From: Candidatus Jorgensenbacteria bacterium GW2011_GWB1_50_10
Lineage (GTDB): Bacteria > Patescibacteriota > Minisyncoccia > UBA6257 > GWB1-50-10
Length of the DNA: 46,804 nt
Assembly (NCBI GenBank): GCA_001004105.1
Contig: LCQK01000003.1
Coordinates: 1-46,804 of the forward strand
Reading direction: 5' to 3'
Shown: in pieces, positions 21,746-29,446 of the stretch
How the letters are laid out: each line of letters starts with the position of its first letter
How positions within the stretch are numbered: the stretch's first letter is position 1
The notes under the pieces: model-generated
What the model was told of the DNA's origin: nothing
Database searches by the model: none
What the model saw: only the letters and a program-made list of their open reading frames with translations
Translations under genes and position numbers: made by a program

Positions 21746-24679
21746 ATGATTTTCAAACCCAAAATAAGAAAAAAACTCCTGTTCGCAATCGTGATTTTAG
21801 GATTGGTTTTTGGGAATGTTTCGCTCGCCAATTACCTTTACTATGATGCGGGCACCGGCCGGTCAACGTTCAGTAATACAGTAGAAGTGCCGGGATTGTA
21901 TTCAAGCGGCAACGTCGGCATCGGGACGGCGAGTCCTGGGTATAAGTTGGATGTAAAAGGAATATCTGCGACGCGTTCAGCTAACAATGATAACCTCATT
22001 ACTGTGGCTGGGTACAACGGTACCGCAGGAGGCTATTTTGATGTCTACTACGACAACAATCTTAAAATCCATCTTAGCGCTGGACCCGCTTCCGGGGATA
22101 CTTATTTCCTCAATAGCAACGTCGGCATCGGGACGACGGGGCCGGGGGCGAAACTAGATGTGGCTGGTACAACGCGTTCTCAAAGATACGATTTATCCAA
22201 TTCCGGTTCAATGGATAATACTTGGACTGCTGGTGGAGTTGGTTCATGGAGATTGATTTTGCCCTCCGCCACAAATCCTGAAGGATTCGGAGCCGGGGCT
22301 GGTGGGTTTGGAATTTATAACAACACAGATCTTACCTATCACCTGATTTTTGGCAATAATGGAACCCAGACGTTTGGCGGCTCTACATATTTTCCCGGGA
22401 GCGGTATCTGGAATTCTTCCGGCAACGTCGGCATCGGGACGACGGGGCCGAATGATAAATTGTCTGTCAGCGGGTCAATTGGTATAGAAGGGGGCACGAT
22501 AAACGCGTATAACGACGCCACTTTATACGTTACAGCAAATAACAACAACGACTGGGGATTGGTTGTAAATAAATATAATGCAGGATCAACCGAGTACGGC
22601 GTTGATATAAGAATGGCGGATACCGCATCTTACGCATTAAGAGTTTTGGGGAGCGGCTCTGAAAAATTCAGGGTGGACGGCGCTGGAAACTTATTCATAA
22701 CAGGCGGAGCAAGGGCCGAATTGGGCTTGCCTGATCAATGGTATAGTAGACGCAACATCACCACCGATACCGCCTATTGGACCGGTTCGCAGGGGTGGGG
22801 CTATATGGATATGAACAGTACGCTCCCGGAATATGGCTCAACCTTCTTTGATATATGGGGCACGGGGATGCCCGGAAACCCTTTTGGTGCTGGCTATTCC
22901 CACTTTCAAGGGCTTCAGGCATACCATTACTGGAACGGCACAACCGGTCATGGTTCTCAACTTGTCTTTGACAATGCCGGGTATGGAGGAACCGCGCCGC
23001 GTATGTATATGAGGAGCATCTGGGGCGGCGGCTGGGGCGGATGGGTTGGAATCTGCATGGCCAATGGCACGAATTGTCCGGCCGCCGGCGATACCACTCC
23101 TGATACGATAGCCGACGACGGGGTGATTACCACGGGCGAGATGGTCTCTACAGTGATGGTGGAGGGCGAGAACATCTCGCTTCTTACCAACAACTCCGGC
23201 TACATCACCGACGGCAACACGGGCTGGGATAATTCCTACGGGTATATCACCCCTTCCGGCAATGTAGCAACGGCGGATAAAGTAAATGGTTATAGTTCTG
23301 GTCCTGATAATTCTCATCCGGGTACGGGAATGCGGCCCTTCTATTCATGGGCCCTCGGCTGTGCTTACAACGGCTCTGGCGGATGCTATTCCAATGGTAT
23401 AAGCGTTGGTTCTCATCCGAGTGACCAAGCTTACGGATTTCAAATAGTGCAAAACATGTGGGATGACAGATTGTACTTCAGAAGATACAACGGGGGATGG
23501 CAGGACTGGTTTACGGTGATAGATTCCGGTACCATCGGCTCCCAGTCGGTGAATTATGCCGCAAGCGCCGGGAGCGTGGCTTGGGGAAATGTTACAGGCA
23601 GGCAAACTTGGCTGACCGCATCTAATTTAATTGAGGAATTAAGTAATTTTAATTCTTCTAGACCAAGCGGTTTTTATCAGGGTTACAACGCGTCAAACGC
23701 CCCCGGTTCTTCTTGGTACAACATGCTTAACGTGCGCCATTCCAATACCGGCAACGACCACGGATTCCAAATTGCCGCAAGTTACTATGATGAAAATGTC
23801 TGGACTAGAACATATCAAGGCGGTTCAGGAGCAGACAACGGAACCTTTACGCCTTGGAAAAAATTGGTTCGAGAAGAAAGTGGAGGCGGTGTTATAGTCG
23901 GCACAGGTGGTACCTCATCGAACTCCCGCACCCTCACAATCCTGAATTCTGGATCCGGTCAAGTCAACTTCGGTCAGTATCCCGGCAATTGGACGTCGGC
24001 TTTGCAGATTCAATCAAGCGACGCCACTCCAAGATTTTTGTGGATGGCCCCATTAGACGCAAATTCTTCCGCAAATGCGCGAATTGTTGCTGGGGGTACC
24101 AATCTTGACATTTATGTTGGCGCTAGTGCAGGTAGTGGAGGTAGTTGGTCCGCGACATTCAACTCTAGCGGGAAAATCGACGTTAGCACTGTTGACCCCG
24201 TCTATACGATCGGCGGCACCCGTTACGCAACTTATATGGCCGGCATGACCGGCGTCAAAGAAGAAACCACCGGCGTCATCAACTTATTGACGTCCGACGT
24301 CAATATATTAAAATATGTTATTGATTTTAATAAAACCGAGGTCGGTTCAGATTTGTGGTTGTTTGCTCAAGCCATTAACGTTGACGGCCGCTCGTATATC
24401 GCCGAAGACGGTAAAGTTTACCGCACCACCGCCGAAGAATTGTTTAACAATTTTAGTGTGCTCCTCACGCCGAATTTTGCCGGCAACGTTTGGTACGAAA
24501 AAGACGTTGAAAACCGCAGGATAACGATTCTCGCCATACCAGATACTAAATACCAGATACTAGATACTAATTACGAAGTTTCCTATCGCTTAACCGCCCC
24601 CCGTTTCGACTGGAAATATTGGACCAACTACTCCAACTCAAACCAAGAGGGACTCAATTTGGATAAATCGTTAAGATGA
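21746..24679 (+). CDS. Secreted phage-tail-fibre-like protein B with pyocin-knob-like domains
   Basis: The ORF-track start overlaps hepT in another frame; MIFKPKIRKKLLFAIVILG at 21746 gives a proper signal peptide and a 977-aa protein. Three VGIGT motifs fall in the first 240 residues. Two pyocin-knob-like domains (about 525-595, GFQIVQNMWDDRLYFRRYNG; about 640-710, GFQIAASYYDENVWTRTYQ) follow. A C-terminal module has VDPVYTIGGTRYATY and TAEELFNNFSVLLTP. It is similar to gene A and probably makes a surface fibre. In-frame repeats sit near the end (the 21-bp palindrome encoding LTSDVN, and AGATAC repeats encoding DTKYQILDTNYE). Confidence 0.78.
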   Translation: MIFKPKIRKKLLFAIVILGLVFGNVSLANYLYYDAGTGRSTFSNTVEVPGLYSSGNVGIGTASPGYKLDVKGISATRSANNDNLITVAGYNGTAGGYFDVYYDNNLKIHLSAGPASGDTYFLNSNVGIGTTGPGAKLDVAGTTRSQRYDLSNSGSMDNTWTAGGVGSWRLILPSATNPEGFGAGAGGFGIYNNTDLTYHLIFGNNGTQTFGGSTYFPGSGIWNSSGNVGIGTTGPNDKLSVSGSIGIEGGTINAYNDATLYVTANNNNDWGLVVNKYNAGSTEYGVDIRMADTASYALRVLGSGSEKFRVDGAGNLFITGGARAELGLPDQWYSRRNITTDTAYWTGSQGWGYMDMNSTLPEYGSTFFDIWGTGMPGNPFGAGYSHFQGLQAYHYWNGTTGHGSQLVFDNAGYGGTAPRMYMRSIWGGGWGGWVGICMANGTNCPAAGDTTPDTIADDGVITTGEMVSTVMVEGENISLLTNNSGYITDGNTGWDNSYGYITPSGNVATADKVNGYSSGPDNSHPGTGMRPFYSWALGCAYNGSGGCYSNGISVGSHPSDQAYGFQIVQNMWDDRLYFRRYNGGWQDWFTVIDSGTIGSQSVNYAASAGSVAWGNVTGRQTWLTASNLIEELSNFNSSRPSGFYQGYNASNAPGSSWYNMLNVRHSNTGNDHGFQIAASYYDENVWTRTYQGGSGADNGTFTPWKKLVREESGGGVIVGTGGTSSNSRTLTILNSGSGQVNFGQYPGNWTSALQIQSSDATPRFLWMAPLDANSSANARIVAGGTNLDIYVGASAGSGGSWSATFNSSGKIDVSTVDPVYTIGGTRYATYMAGMTGVKEETTGVINLLTSDVNILKYVIDFNKTEVGSDLWLFAQAINVDGRSYIAEDGKVYRTTAEELFNNFSVLLTPNFAGNVWYEKDVENRRITILAIPDTKYQILDTNYEVSYRLTAPRFDWKYWTNYSNSNQEGLNLDKSLR
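21914..22444 (+). repeat. Three copies of the VGIGT-encoding 18-mer (gene B)
   Basis: Copies lie at 21914 (GACGGCG variant), 22121 and 22427. The copy at 22121 and the copy at 19054 in gene A stay nearly identical for over 40 nt downstream (GGGCC.GGGGCGAAA.TAGATGT), which suggests recombination between the genes. Confidence 0.8.
24285..24305. repeat. 21-bp palindrome inside tail-fibre gene B
   Basis: TATTGACGTCCGACGTCAATA is the exact reverse complement of the palindrome at 14485-14505 in thpR. It is in frame and encodes LTSDVN. Confidence 0.8.
24536..24575. repeat. AGATAC-type direct repeats inside tail-fibre gene B
   Basis: CAGATACTAAATACCAGATA followed by CTAGATACTAATTACG is a degenerate tandem repeat kept in frame (encoding DTKYQILDTNYE). 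It is similar in style to the AGATTC repeats in fmt. Confidence 0.55.
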
Positions 24680-25062
24680 GCAAATCCACTATCGTATTTT
24701 TAATTATCGGTCTTGTAATCGGTTTCGGCATCGGTTTTTGGACCGGTAAATCGACCGTTGTAAATGAAGGAGTGGTAAATAATGCGACGGACGGAGTAAC
24801 CGTCACGCCAACCAACTCTCTTAGCGGTACAATCAAGGAGAAAACCGGTAGCGGCATAATCGTGGAAATCGACCTGGATTATCCGCCTAAAAGTAGGGAG
24901 GTTGTGGTGGGAGACGATACCGAAATTACAAGAAACGGCGAATCGGCATCTTTAGCTGATTTGCAGGTTGGGGATTATATCTTTTTGACTGCCGATGAAA
25001 ACATCGCCGAAAAACAAAAAATAACCGCTACCGACATCTATGTAAAAGTTAGCGCGGAGTGA
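24676..25062 (+). CDS. Membrane-anchored DUF5666-like protein 1
   Basis: The 128-aa product has an N-terminal anchor (about 4-24, with GxGxGxG pattern) and a small beta-domain (about 50-125). The domain motifs are LSGTIKEKTGSGIIVEI, VVVGDDTEITR and LADLQVGDYIFL. This G-x-I/V...DDTxI...LxVGDxI pattern matches DUF5666-type OB-like domains of unknown function. It overlaps gene B by 4 nt (ATGA), so it is probably cotranslated. The gene at 25080 is a paralog. Confidence 0.7.
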   Translation: MSKSTIVFLIIGLVIGFGIGFWTGKSTVVNEGVVNNATDGVTVTPTNSLSGTIKEKTGSGIIVEIDLDYPPKSREVVVGDDTEITRNGESASLADLQVGDYIFLTADENIAEKQKITATDIYVKVSAE

Positions 25063-25067
25063 TTTTA

Positions 25068-25073
25068 TATAAT
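25068..25073 (+). promoter_or_regulatory. -10 box, leaderless start
   Basis: TATATAAT ends 6 nt before ATG 25080, with no Shine-Dalgarno between. Confidence 0.5.
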
Positions 25074-25079
25074 TAAAAT

Positions 25080-25712
25080 ATGATGCAAAAACCCATTTTA
25101 ATCATCGCCGTTGCCGCCGTTCTTGGATTGGCCGGGGGTTTTGCTTTGGGGTTTGGGATTGCGGATATCCGTTATCAGGGAACGCTTGATCGAGCGCGCA
25201 GTTTTTTCCCCTTGGTGCCAGAGATGCGCTCTGTTTCCGGCTCGATTAAAAAAGTTCAAGGGAGCGTTCTCACGATTGAAACGCCGCCTTCGGCGAATCC
25301 TTTTGAAGAGTTGCCCACCGTGCGTGAGATCGTAGTGGGGGACGCGACGAAGATTGTAAAGAACGAGCCAAAGGATCCGGAGGAATTTCAGAAAGAGATG
25401 GAAGCTTATAATAAAGCGTTTGCGGAAGCTCAGCGCAAAGCCGCCGCAACCGGTTCGGCTCCCGGAGCTCTCCTGCCTCCCGCCGTAGCAACATTGCCTC
25501 CGCTCCCGACGTCTTTTACGGAAAAAGAAATAGGGCTCGCAGATCTAAAGACGGGTGATCAGATATCGGCCGAGGCGGACAAAAACATCAAAACCGATAA
25601 GCGTTTTGAAGCGACAAGGATTGTGGTTCAAGGCACAACCGCTCCCGGCGGTCCCGCCACAATCACGCCTGCCACGCTCACTAGTCCTCCTACGCCCCCC
25701 ACCACCCCCTAA
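25080..25712 (+). CDS. Membrane-anchored DUF5666-like protein 2
   Basis: The 210-aa product has an N-terminal anchor (about 4-28) and a split beta-domain: VSGSIKKVQGSVLTIETP, IVVGDATKIVKN, then a 60-residue helical/Ala-Pro insert, then IGLADLKTGDQISAEADKNI. The C-terminal tail is Pro/Thr rich. The order of motifs is the same as in the neighbour at 24676, with an inserted linker. Function is unknown; it is likely extracytoplasmic. Confidence 0.7.
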   Translation: MMQKPILIIAVAAVLGLAGGFALGFGIADIRYQGTLDRARSFFPLVPEMRSVSGSIKKVQGSVLTIETPPSANPFEELPTVREIVVGDATKIVKNEPKDPEEFQKEMEAYNKAFAEAQRKAAATGSAPGALLPPAVATLPPLPTSFTEKEIGLADLKTGDQISAEADKNIKTDKRFEATRIVVQGTTAPGGPATITPATLTSPPTPPTTP

Positions 25713-25724
25713 AACCAACATCGG

Positions 25725-25757
25725 TAAATATAGTGAGATCGAACCTCACTATATTTA
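25725..25757. terminator. Hairpin overlapping the transposase stop codon
   Basis: TAAATATAGTGAG and CTCACTATATTTA form a 13-bp perfect stem with a 7-nt loop. It covers the stop codon of the minus-strand transposase gene and lies 12 nt after the convergent 25080 gene. It could be a bidirectional terminator or an element end. Confidence 0.6.
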
Positions 25758-26486
25758 TTCGAGCGTAATATTTTTAATTTCTTCAAGGTCCATCTCTTTC
25801 AGCCACTTAATCGTGTCTTTCTTGTATTGCTCCGGCCCGCCGAAAAACTCTGTCAAAAATTCTCTCTGCGTCACTGACGGAAAATTCCTTTTCCCGATGT
25901 AGTCGAGATAACTGCTCCACCGATATTTTTCTAAGAATTTCCCCGCTCCCTTCCAATCTATGGTCTTCGCAAGACCATAGTTGTTGCGGCCATAGTTCCG
26001 CCACTCCGGCATAACCAGATCCAACGGATTTAGGTGGATATAGTAAGGAAGATGAATAAAGTGTGATTCTTCGGTAACAGGAATCAACTTATAGCGTCCC
26101 TGAAATAACGCCCCGCTCCGTTTATATCTTTCGTTGAAATATTTTGCGTAACCCATGTTTAATTTTTTGATGAATTTTGTTATCCCGTCATCAGATTTAG
26201 GCTTTATTAGTAGGTGATAGTGGTTTGGCATTAGACAGAAAGCCAGAATTTCAACCAGCAACTTTCTCGGTTTTCTCTCCCCAGCAATATATGGTCTTGC
26301 GATGTCCATAGATTGCTTTTGGCGATTGAAGTAATAAGTGTTGTTATTTGGCGGTTCGAGGTCGTTAAATTCAAAGAGATTATGAACAAACCTGAAGTAA
26401 TCTCTATCGTCCATGAAGATTTTTCTTTTATCAACACCGCGGTTTAGAACGTGATATACATTTCCAGCAACGATTTTTTCTCTCAT
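25755..26486 (-). CDS. Y1 (HUH) transposase, REP-associated tyrosine transposase type
   Basis: The 243-aa protein begins VYHVLNRGVDKRKIFMDDRDYFRF. It has the HUH motif in CLMPNHYHLLI and the catalytic-Tyr helix GYAKYFNERYKRSGALFQGRYK, as in RAYT/Y1_Tnp proteins that nick at hairpins. No IS-like left and right ends are obvious. Instead a palindromic repeat occurs three times: just upstream of the gene (26498) and twice inside it (26286, and inverted at 25953). The inserts encode MDIARPYI and NYGLAKTIDW. This suggests a stand-alone RAYT whose own target hairpin has spread into its coding sequence. Confidence 0.9.
   Translation of the reverse strand: MREKIVAGNVYHVLNRGVDKRKIFMDDRDYFRFVHNLFEFNDLEPPNNNTYYFNRQKQSMDIARPYIAGERKPRKLLVEILAFCLMPNHYHLLIKPKSDDGITKFIKKLNMGYAKYFNERYKRSGALFQGRYKLIPVTEESHFIHLPYYIHLNPLDLVMPEWRNYGRNNYGLAKTIDWKGAGKFLEKYRWSSYLDYIGKRNFPSVTQREFLTEFFGGPEQYKKDTIKWLKEMDLEEIKNITLE
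25953..25980 (-). repeat. RAYT-associated palindromic repeat, copy 1 (inside CDS, inverted)
   Basis: The reverse strand reads CTATGGTCTTGCGAAGACCATAG followed by ATTGG; the 10-bp arms are perfect. It matches the copies at 26286 and 26498. Confidence 0.7.
26286..26315 (+). repeat. RAYT-associated repeat, copy 2 (inside CDS)
   Basis: It is a 30-bp exact duplicate of the copy at 26498-26527, sharing the core TATGGTCTTGCGATGTCCAT followed by AGATTG. Confidence 0.8.
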
Positions 26487-26497
26487 ACAATAATTGT

Positions 26498-26527
26498 AAT
26501 ATATGGTCTTGCGATGTCCATAGATTG
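26498..26527 (+). repeat. RAYT-associated repeat, copy 3 (upstream of the start codon)
   Basis: It is an exact 30-bp match to 26286-26315 and lies 12 nt upstream of the transposase ATG, on the side between it and the divergent gene at 26587. Confidence 0.8.
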
Positions 26528-26550
26528 GTAATCCACGGGGAGGGGTTTGG

Positions 26551-26556
26551 TATAAT
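26551..26556 (+). promoter_or_regulatory. Extended -10 promoter for the 26587 gene
   Basis: TGGTATAAT lies 30 nt before ATG 26587. Unlike most promoters here, it leaves a short leader of about 23 nt. Confidence 0.5.
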
Positions 26557-26586
26557 TTTAGAAAGACCTAGAAGGCGATTAAGACA

Positions 26587-27846
26587 ATGAATAAAAACAC
26601 GTTAGTAATCATTCTCGCGGTTTTGATTGTGGTGGCGGGAGCGGTTTTAATAAATATCTCCAAGCCGCAGGTTTCCGCCCCCGGTGGCGGCGCGCTTGGA
26701 GAAACCTACACAAACGAAAAAGGCGAAAAATGGGCGCTCGCCGCGGAAGGAGAATATGTTTTTCAGGTATCCTCGGCCGAAACAACGGGGCCGAAGTTTT
26801 TGGAAGGGGAAATTGACCCCATGGACGTTCGTCCCGGTGATGTCCAGAAGATGAAAGTAATCGCGCAAAGTTCTGCAGGAATTAAGTCGGTTGTTGCCGA
26901 TATTGAGACTGATAATGGCACGACAACCGTGCCGCTCCAAAAAACCGGAATTATCACTTGGAATAAAATGACGCCGGAGAAATACGTCGTTGAAAATGGA
27001 GTGCTTAAAGCCCTTTCGCCGGTGCAGGCGCAGGCGCGGTGGATTTCCAATGTTCTGGCTGATGAGGGGTTCTTGTCTAAAAACGTTGCCCGCGCCGCCT
27101 CGGGCGACAAGGAGATTTGGGAAGGAAGCTGGACTGTGAGAGATACGCATGTTCGGACTTATCACACCGTTTTTACCGCCACCGATAATAACGGTTTGTC
27201 CAGTCAACTGATTCTTGCCTGGTCCGACCCGTGCAGTATACCCGATACAAACAACAGCCGAGTCTCCTACGTTATGACAACTTCCTGTACTTTGGGTGTG
27301 GGGGAATCTGATGGGTGGGACGGAGCGGATTTCCAGATATCAGGCGGTGCTAATTTGACACTGGGTCAAAATGCCCATTTTTTTTGGAATCCAGGGCAGA
27401 ATTTTTATGTCGCTGGCGGAAATGTTACTTTATCTGGTCCGGGAAGCAGTCTTATGCAACAATATTTGTTTTATTACGACGTAGATGACGATAGATACAG
27501 CATTAATGCCAGCTTAACTAGTTCTGATGCTTCAAGTATACCGAATTACGTTAGATTTTATTACGCTTTGGGCACCAATGATTGTTTTCAGACCGACCCC
27601 GCTACGACCAATGCTGAACTTGCTTTTCCTGGTCAAACTTCTTATTTCCCGACCAATCGCGGCGACGGGTCTTATGATTATAATTGCGTAAATGGAGAAG
27701 AGGAGCTGTGGCCCCTAGTCACTTCTTGTCCGGGTAGCGCTTCAAGGGGATGGGTGGGAAGCGTCCCTGCCTGTGGTGCTACGGCCACGTATTATCCGCT
27801 TATTAACTGTGCTGATAACGACCAGAGAACACAAGTCTGCCACTGA
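26587..27846 (+). CDS. Membrane-anchored extracytoplasmic protein of unknown function
   Basis: The 419-aa product has an N-terminal transmembrane anchor (about 4-23) and an extracytoplasmic part. The first half (about 60-215) contains IDPMDVRPGDVQKMKVIAQS and a WTVRDTHVRTYHTVFTATD strand pattern like an Ig-like or cell-surface domain. The second half is rich in Cys (SDPCSIPD, TSCTLGVGESD, NCADNDQRTQVC), suggesting disulfides. It is not recognised as an enzyme. It is divergent from the RAYT gene and ends at a hairpin shared with the convergent metallopeptidase-like gene. Confidence 0.7.
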   Translation: MNKNTLVIILAVLIVVAGAVLINISKPQVSAPGGGALGETYTNEKGEKWALAAEGEYVFQVSSAETTGPKFLEGEIDPMDVRPGDVQKMKVIAQSSAGIKSVVADIETDNGTTTVPLQKTGIITWNKMTPEKYVVENGVLKALSPVQAQARWISNVLADEGFLSKNVARAASGDKEIWEGSWTVRDTHVRTYHTVFTATDNNGLSSQLILAWSDPCSIPDTNNSRVSYVMTTSCTLGVGESDGWDGADFQISGGANLTLGQNAHFFWNPGQNFYVAGGNVTLSGPGSSLMQQYLFYYDVDDDRYSINASLTSSDASSIPNYVRFYYALGTNDCFQTDPATTNAELAFPGQTSYFPTNRGDGSYDYNCVNGEEELWPLVTSCPGSASRGWVGSVPACGATATYYPLINCADNDQRTQVCH

Positions 27847-27860
27847 TTTTTAAACGCAAA

Positions 27861-27887
27861 ACCCCCGATGCTATGCAAATCGGGGGT
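27861..27887. terminator. Hairpin between convergent genes
   Basis: ACCCCCGAT and ATCGGGGGT form a 9-bp stem. On the minus strand it is followed by TTTGCGTTTAAAAA, so it best fits the end of the 27907 lipoprotein gene. Confidence 0.65.
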
Positions 27888-27906
27888 GTTGTGTGCTGTT
27901 GGAGAG

Positions 27907-28704
27907 CTAATAGACGTAGCCGTCCACTTCCCACTCAAGGAAGTTGTCGCCTCCCTTGGGGAAGAAATTTCTCCCGTACGCCGACATCCAGAGTCCGCCG
28001 AGGTCCACTCGGAGGAAAGGCAGGAATCTCTTCTGTGATGCGTCCTGGTGAAGAACGACGTCAAAGAGAGGGTGGCCGCGGACTCGCTGGAGCGAGTGAG
28101 TGAGTTCGTGCGAGAGCACCGAGCCCCAGTTGCCCGCCACGTGCTGAATGACAATCACGTTGTCAGCGTGCTTGCCCAGGGCGTCTATGTCCCGCGTGGC
28201 CTTGTAGATGACGGCGCCGGAGACGAGTGACTCTTTCCAGAAAACGGACTGGCGTTCCTGCTCCGCAGCGACGAATACTGTGAAGGGATTCAGTCGGGGT
28301 AGGAGCATTCTGCCGTCTCTCACGCGGAGGTTGAACCAGAGATAGTCCAACTCCCAGGTGGTGAGGAATTCTCGGCCGAAGATTGGCCTGCCGAGCATTG
28401 ACTGCCTCTGCACCCAAGCTCCTTTCTGCGTGAGAAGCTGGGCCGGAATGGCAAATTGCCAGTTTGCGCCGACCATCTTCATGCCGGCGTACTGGAACGC
28501 GGCACTCGGCACTGCTTCGGAAGCGGCTGTCTGGAATGATTGGAGTATGTTCTCGCCGCGAATCACTTTGCCCAGGAACTGCTGGGTGAAAGAGATGCCG
28601 TACTGGGCAGCGATTAATTCTGCGTCGTTCTGAGCTTTCAGTTTCTCGCTGCACGCAGGTGCAGCGAGGGCAAGCGCGAGAACTGCAAAGATATTGCGCT
28701 TCAT
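27907..28704 (-). CDS. Putative HExxH metallopeptidase lipoprotein
   Basis: The 265-aa product has a lipoprotein-like signal (LALAAPACS, Cys near residue 18). A zinc-peptidase motif appears near residue 200 (VLSHELTHSLQRVRGH), and downstream acidic residues (NFLEWEVDGYVY) could give the third ligand. I know no exact family. The gene has a strong Shine-Dalgarno (GGAGGT), a good -35/-10 pair and a hairpin-rich leader. Its codon choice is GC-richer than that of most neighbours, which may point to separate ancestry. It is likely an envelope protease or a pseudo-protease. Confidence 0.7.
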   Translation of the reverse strand: MKRNIFAVLALALAAPACSEKLKAQNDAELIAAQYGISFTQQFLGKVIRGENILQSFQTAASEAVPSAAFQYAGMKMVGANWQFAIPAQLLTQKGAWVQRQSMLGRPIFGREFLTTWELDYLWFNLRVRDGRMLLPRLNPFTVFVAAEQERQSVFWKESLVSGAVIYKATRDIDALGKHADNVIVIQHVAGNWGSVLSHELTHSLQRVRGHPLFDVVLHQDASQKRFLPFLRVDLGGLWMSAYGRNFFPKGGDNFLEWEVDGYVY

Positions 28705-28707
28705 CGT

Positions 28708-28796
28708 GCACCTCCGGTGCGTTCATATGGGTTATGTCAACCCCGTATAATTCAGAGAATTTTACGGGGTAAATCGGGCGTTTCCCGATTTTGCTA
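28708..28796 (-). promoter_or_regulatory. Structured 5' leader with three hairpins (candidate cis-regulatory RNA)
   Basis: In transcript order: AAATCGGGAAACGCCCGATTT (28771-28791), ACCCCGTAAAATT...ACGGGGT (28740-28770), and GCACCGGAGGTGC (28708-28720), whose 3' half contains the Shine-Dalgarno. The last hairpin could gate translation of the lipoprotein gene. No known riboswitch class is recognised. Confidence 0.5.
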
Positions 28797-28802
28797 TCTT
28801 TA

Positions 28803-28831
28803 ATTATACACCTAAAATTTGAAAAAATCAA
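28803..28831 (-). promoter_or_regulatory. Sigma70-type promoter for the lipoprotein gene
   Basis: On the minus strand TTGATT, 17 nt, then TATAAT. This is one of the few complete -35/-10 pairs in the window and predicts a leader of roughly 90 nt. Confidence 0.65.
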
Positions 28832-28888
28832 GTTTCACACAAAAACCGCCTTTTGTAAATAAGAAACCGCTTATCCACAGGGCATTTG

Positions 28889-28924
28889 GACAATTTCCAA
28901 TTTTCAATTTACAATTTTCAATAC
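28889..28924. repeat. AT-rich degenerate repeat upstream of the 28926 gene
   Basis: CAATTTCCAATTTTCAATTT followed by ACAATTTTCAATAC is a run of CAATTTT units, the same class of AT-rich repeat as borders the four-helix-bundle cassette. Confidence 0.45.
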
Positions 28925-28925
28925 T

Positions 28926-29342
28926 ATGAGTAAAACAAACAAAATTCTTTTGGTCGTGGTCGTAGTGCTTGTCCTCGCTTTAATCGGTGTGGTCTTGTGG
29001 CAGACGGTTTGGAAGTCGCAATCGTATTACGCTGTCTTTATGCGGACGGGGGATTTATATTTCGGGCAACTGATGCGGTTCCCGTCGTTCGGCCTGAAGC
29101 AGGTTTATAATATCCAGGTAAATACCCAGAACCAAGAGAATCCGGTGAGCATCCAGAGATTCAAGAATGTTTTCTGGGGTCCGCAGGATTGGCTGAAACT
29201 GAACCGTTCGGAAGTGGTCTGGATGACCAAGCTTGACCCGGCAGGCCAACTTGCGCAAATCATCAAGAATAACCCCGATCTTCAGCCGCAGCAGGGAGCG
29301 CAACAAACGCAAGCACAGCCACCCGCTGAAAGCGGGCAGTAG
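28926..29342 (+). CDS. Small membrane-anchored protein, paralog of the gene at 8435
   Basis: The 138-aa product has an N-terminal transmembrane helix (about 7-28) and a domain with YYAVFMRTGDLYFGQL, YNIQVNTQ and FWGPQDWLKLNRSEVVWM. A Gln/Pro-rich tail follows. The same motifs in the same order occur in the 8435 product. Function is unknown. It sits directly upstream of the pilin-like and PilMN genes, which hints at an envelope or pilus-related setting but does not show it. Confidence 0.75.
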   Translation: MSKTNKILLVVVVVLVLALIGVVLWQTVWKSQSYYAVFMRTGDLYFGQLMRFPSFGLKQVYNIQVNTQNQENPVSIQRFKNVFWGPQDWLKLNRSEVVWMTKLDPAGQLAQIIKNNPDLQPQQGAQQTQAQPPAESGQ

Positions 29343-29364
29343 AAGCGAACCGTCGCCAATTTAA

Positions 29365-29414
29365 GGAAGTCCGACCTCCTACATTCCCGTCAATATTTAG
29401 GAGGTCGGACTTCC
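29365..29414. repeat. Paired-palindrome element, second copy
   Basis: GGAAGTCCGACCTCC, a 20-nt spacer and GGAGGTCGGACTTCC follow the same X-spacer-X' plan as 16156-16206, in opposite orientation. The right arm followed by TGTTTTTT also fits a terminator for the 28926 gene. Confidence 0.75.
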
Positions 29415-29434
29415 TGTTTTTTCTATTATTTTGC

Positions 29435-29440
29435 TATCAT
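29435..29440 (+). promoter_or_regulatory. Extended -10 promoter, leaderless start
   Basis: TGCTATCAT ends 6 nt before ATG 29447. Confidence 0.55.
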
Positions 29441-29446
29441 AAAAGA

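Noticed and set aside
19054-22444. CRISPR array from the repeated GTCGGCATCGGGACG
   Set aside because: Copies are irregularly spaced, in frame, and encode the VGIGTT fibre motif.
18400-24679. Prophage remnant
   Set aside because: Only fibre-like genes are present, with signal peptides; no capsid, terminase, portal, integrase or lysis gene is nearby.
25755-26486. IS200/IS605 insertion sequence
   Set aside because: The protein fits the RAYT branch better; there is no TnpB and no defined pair of element ends, only hairpin repeats.
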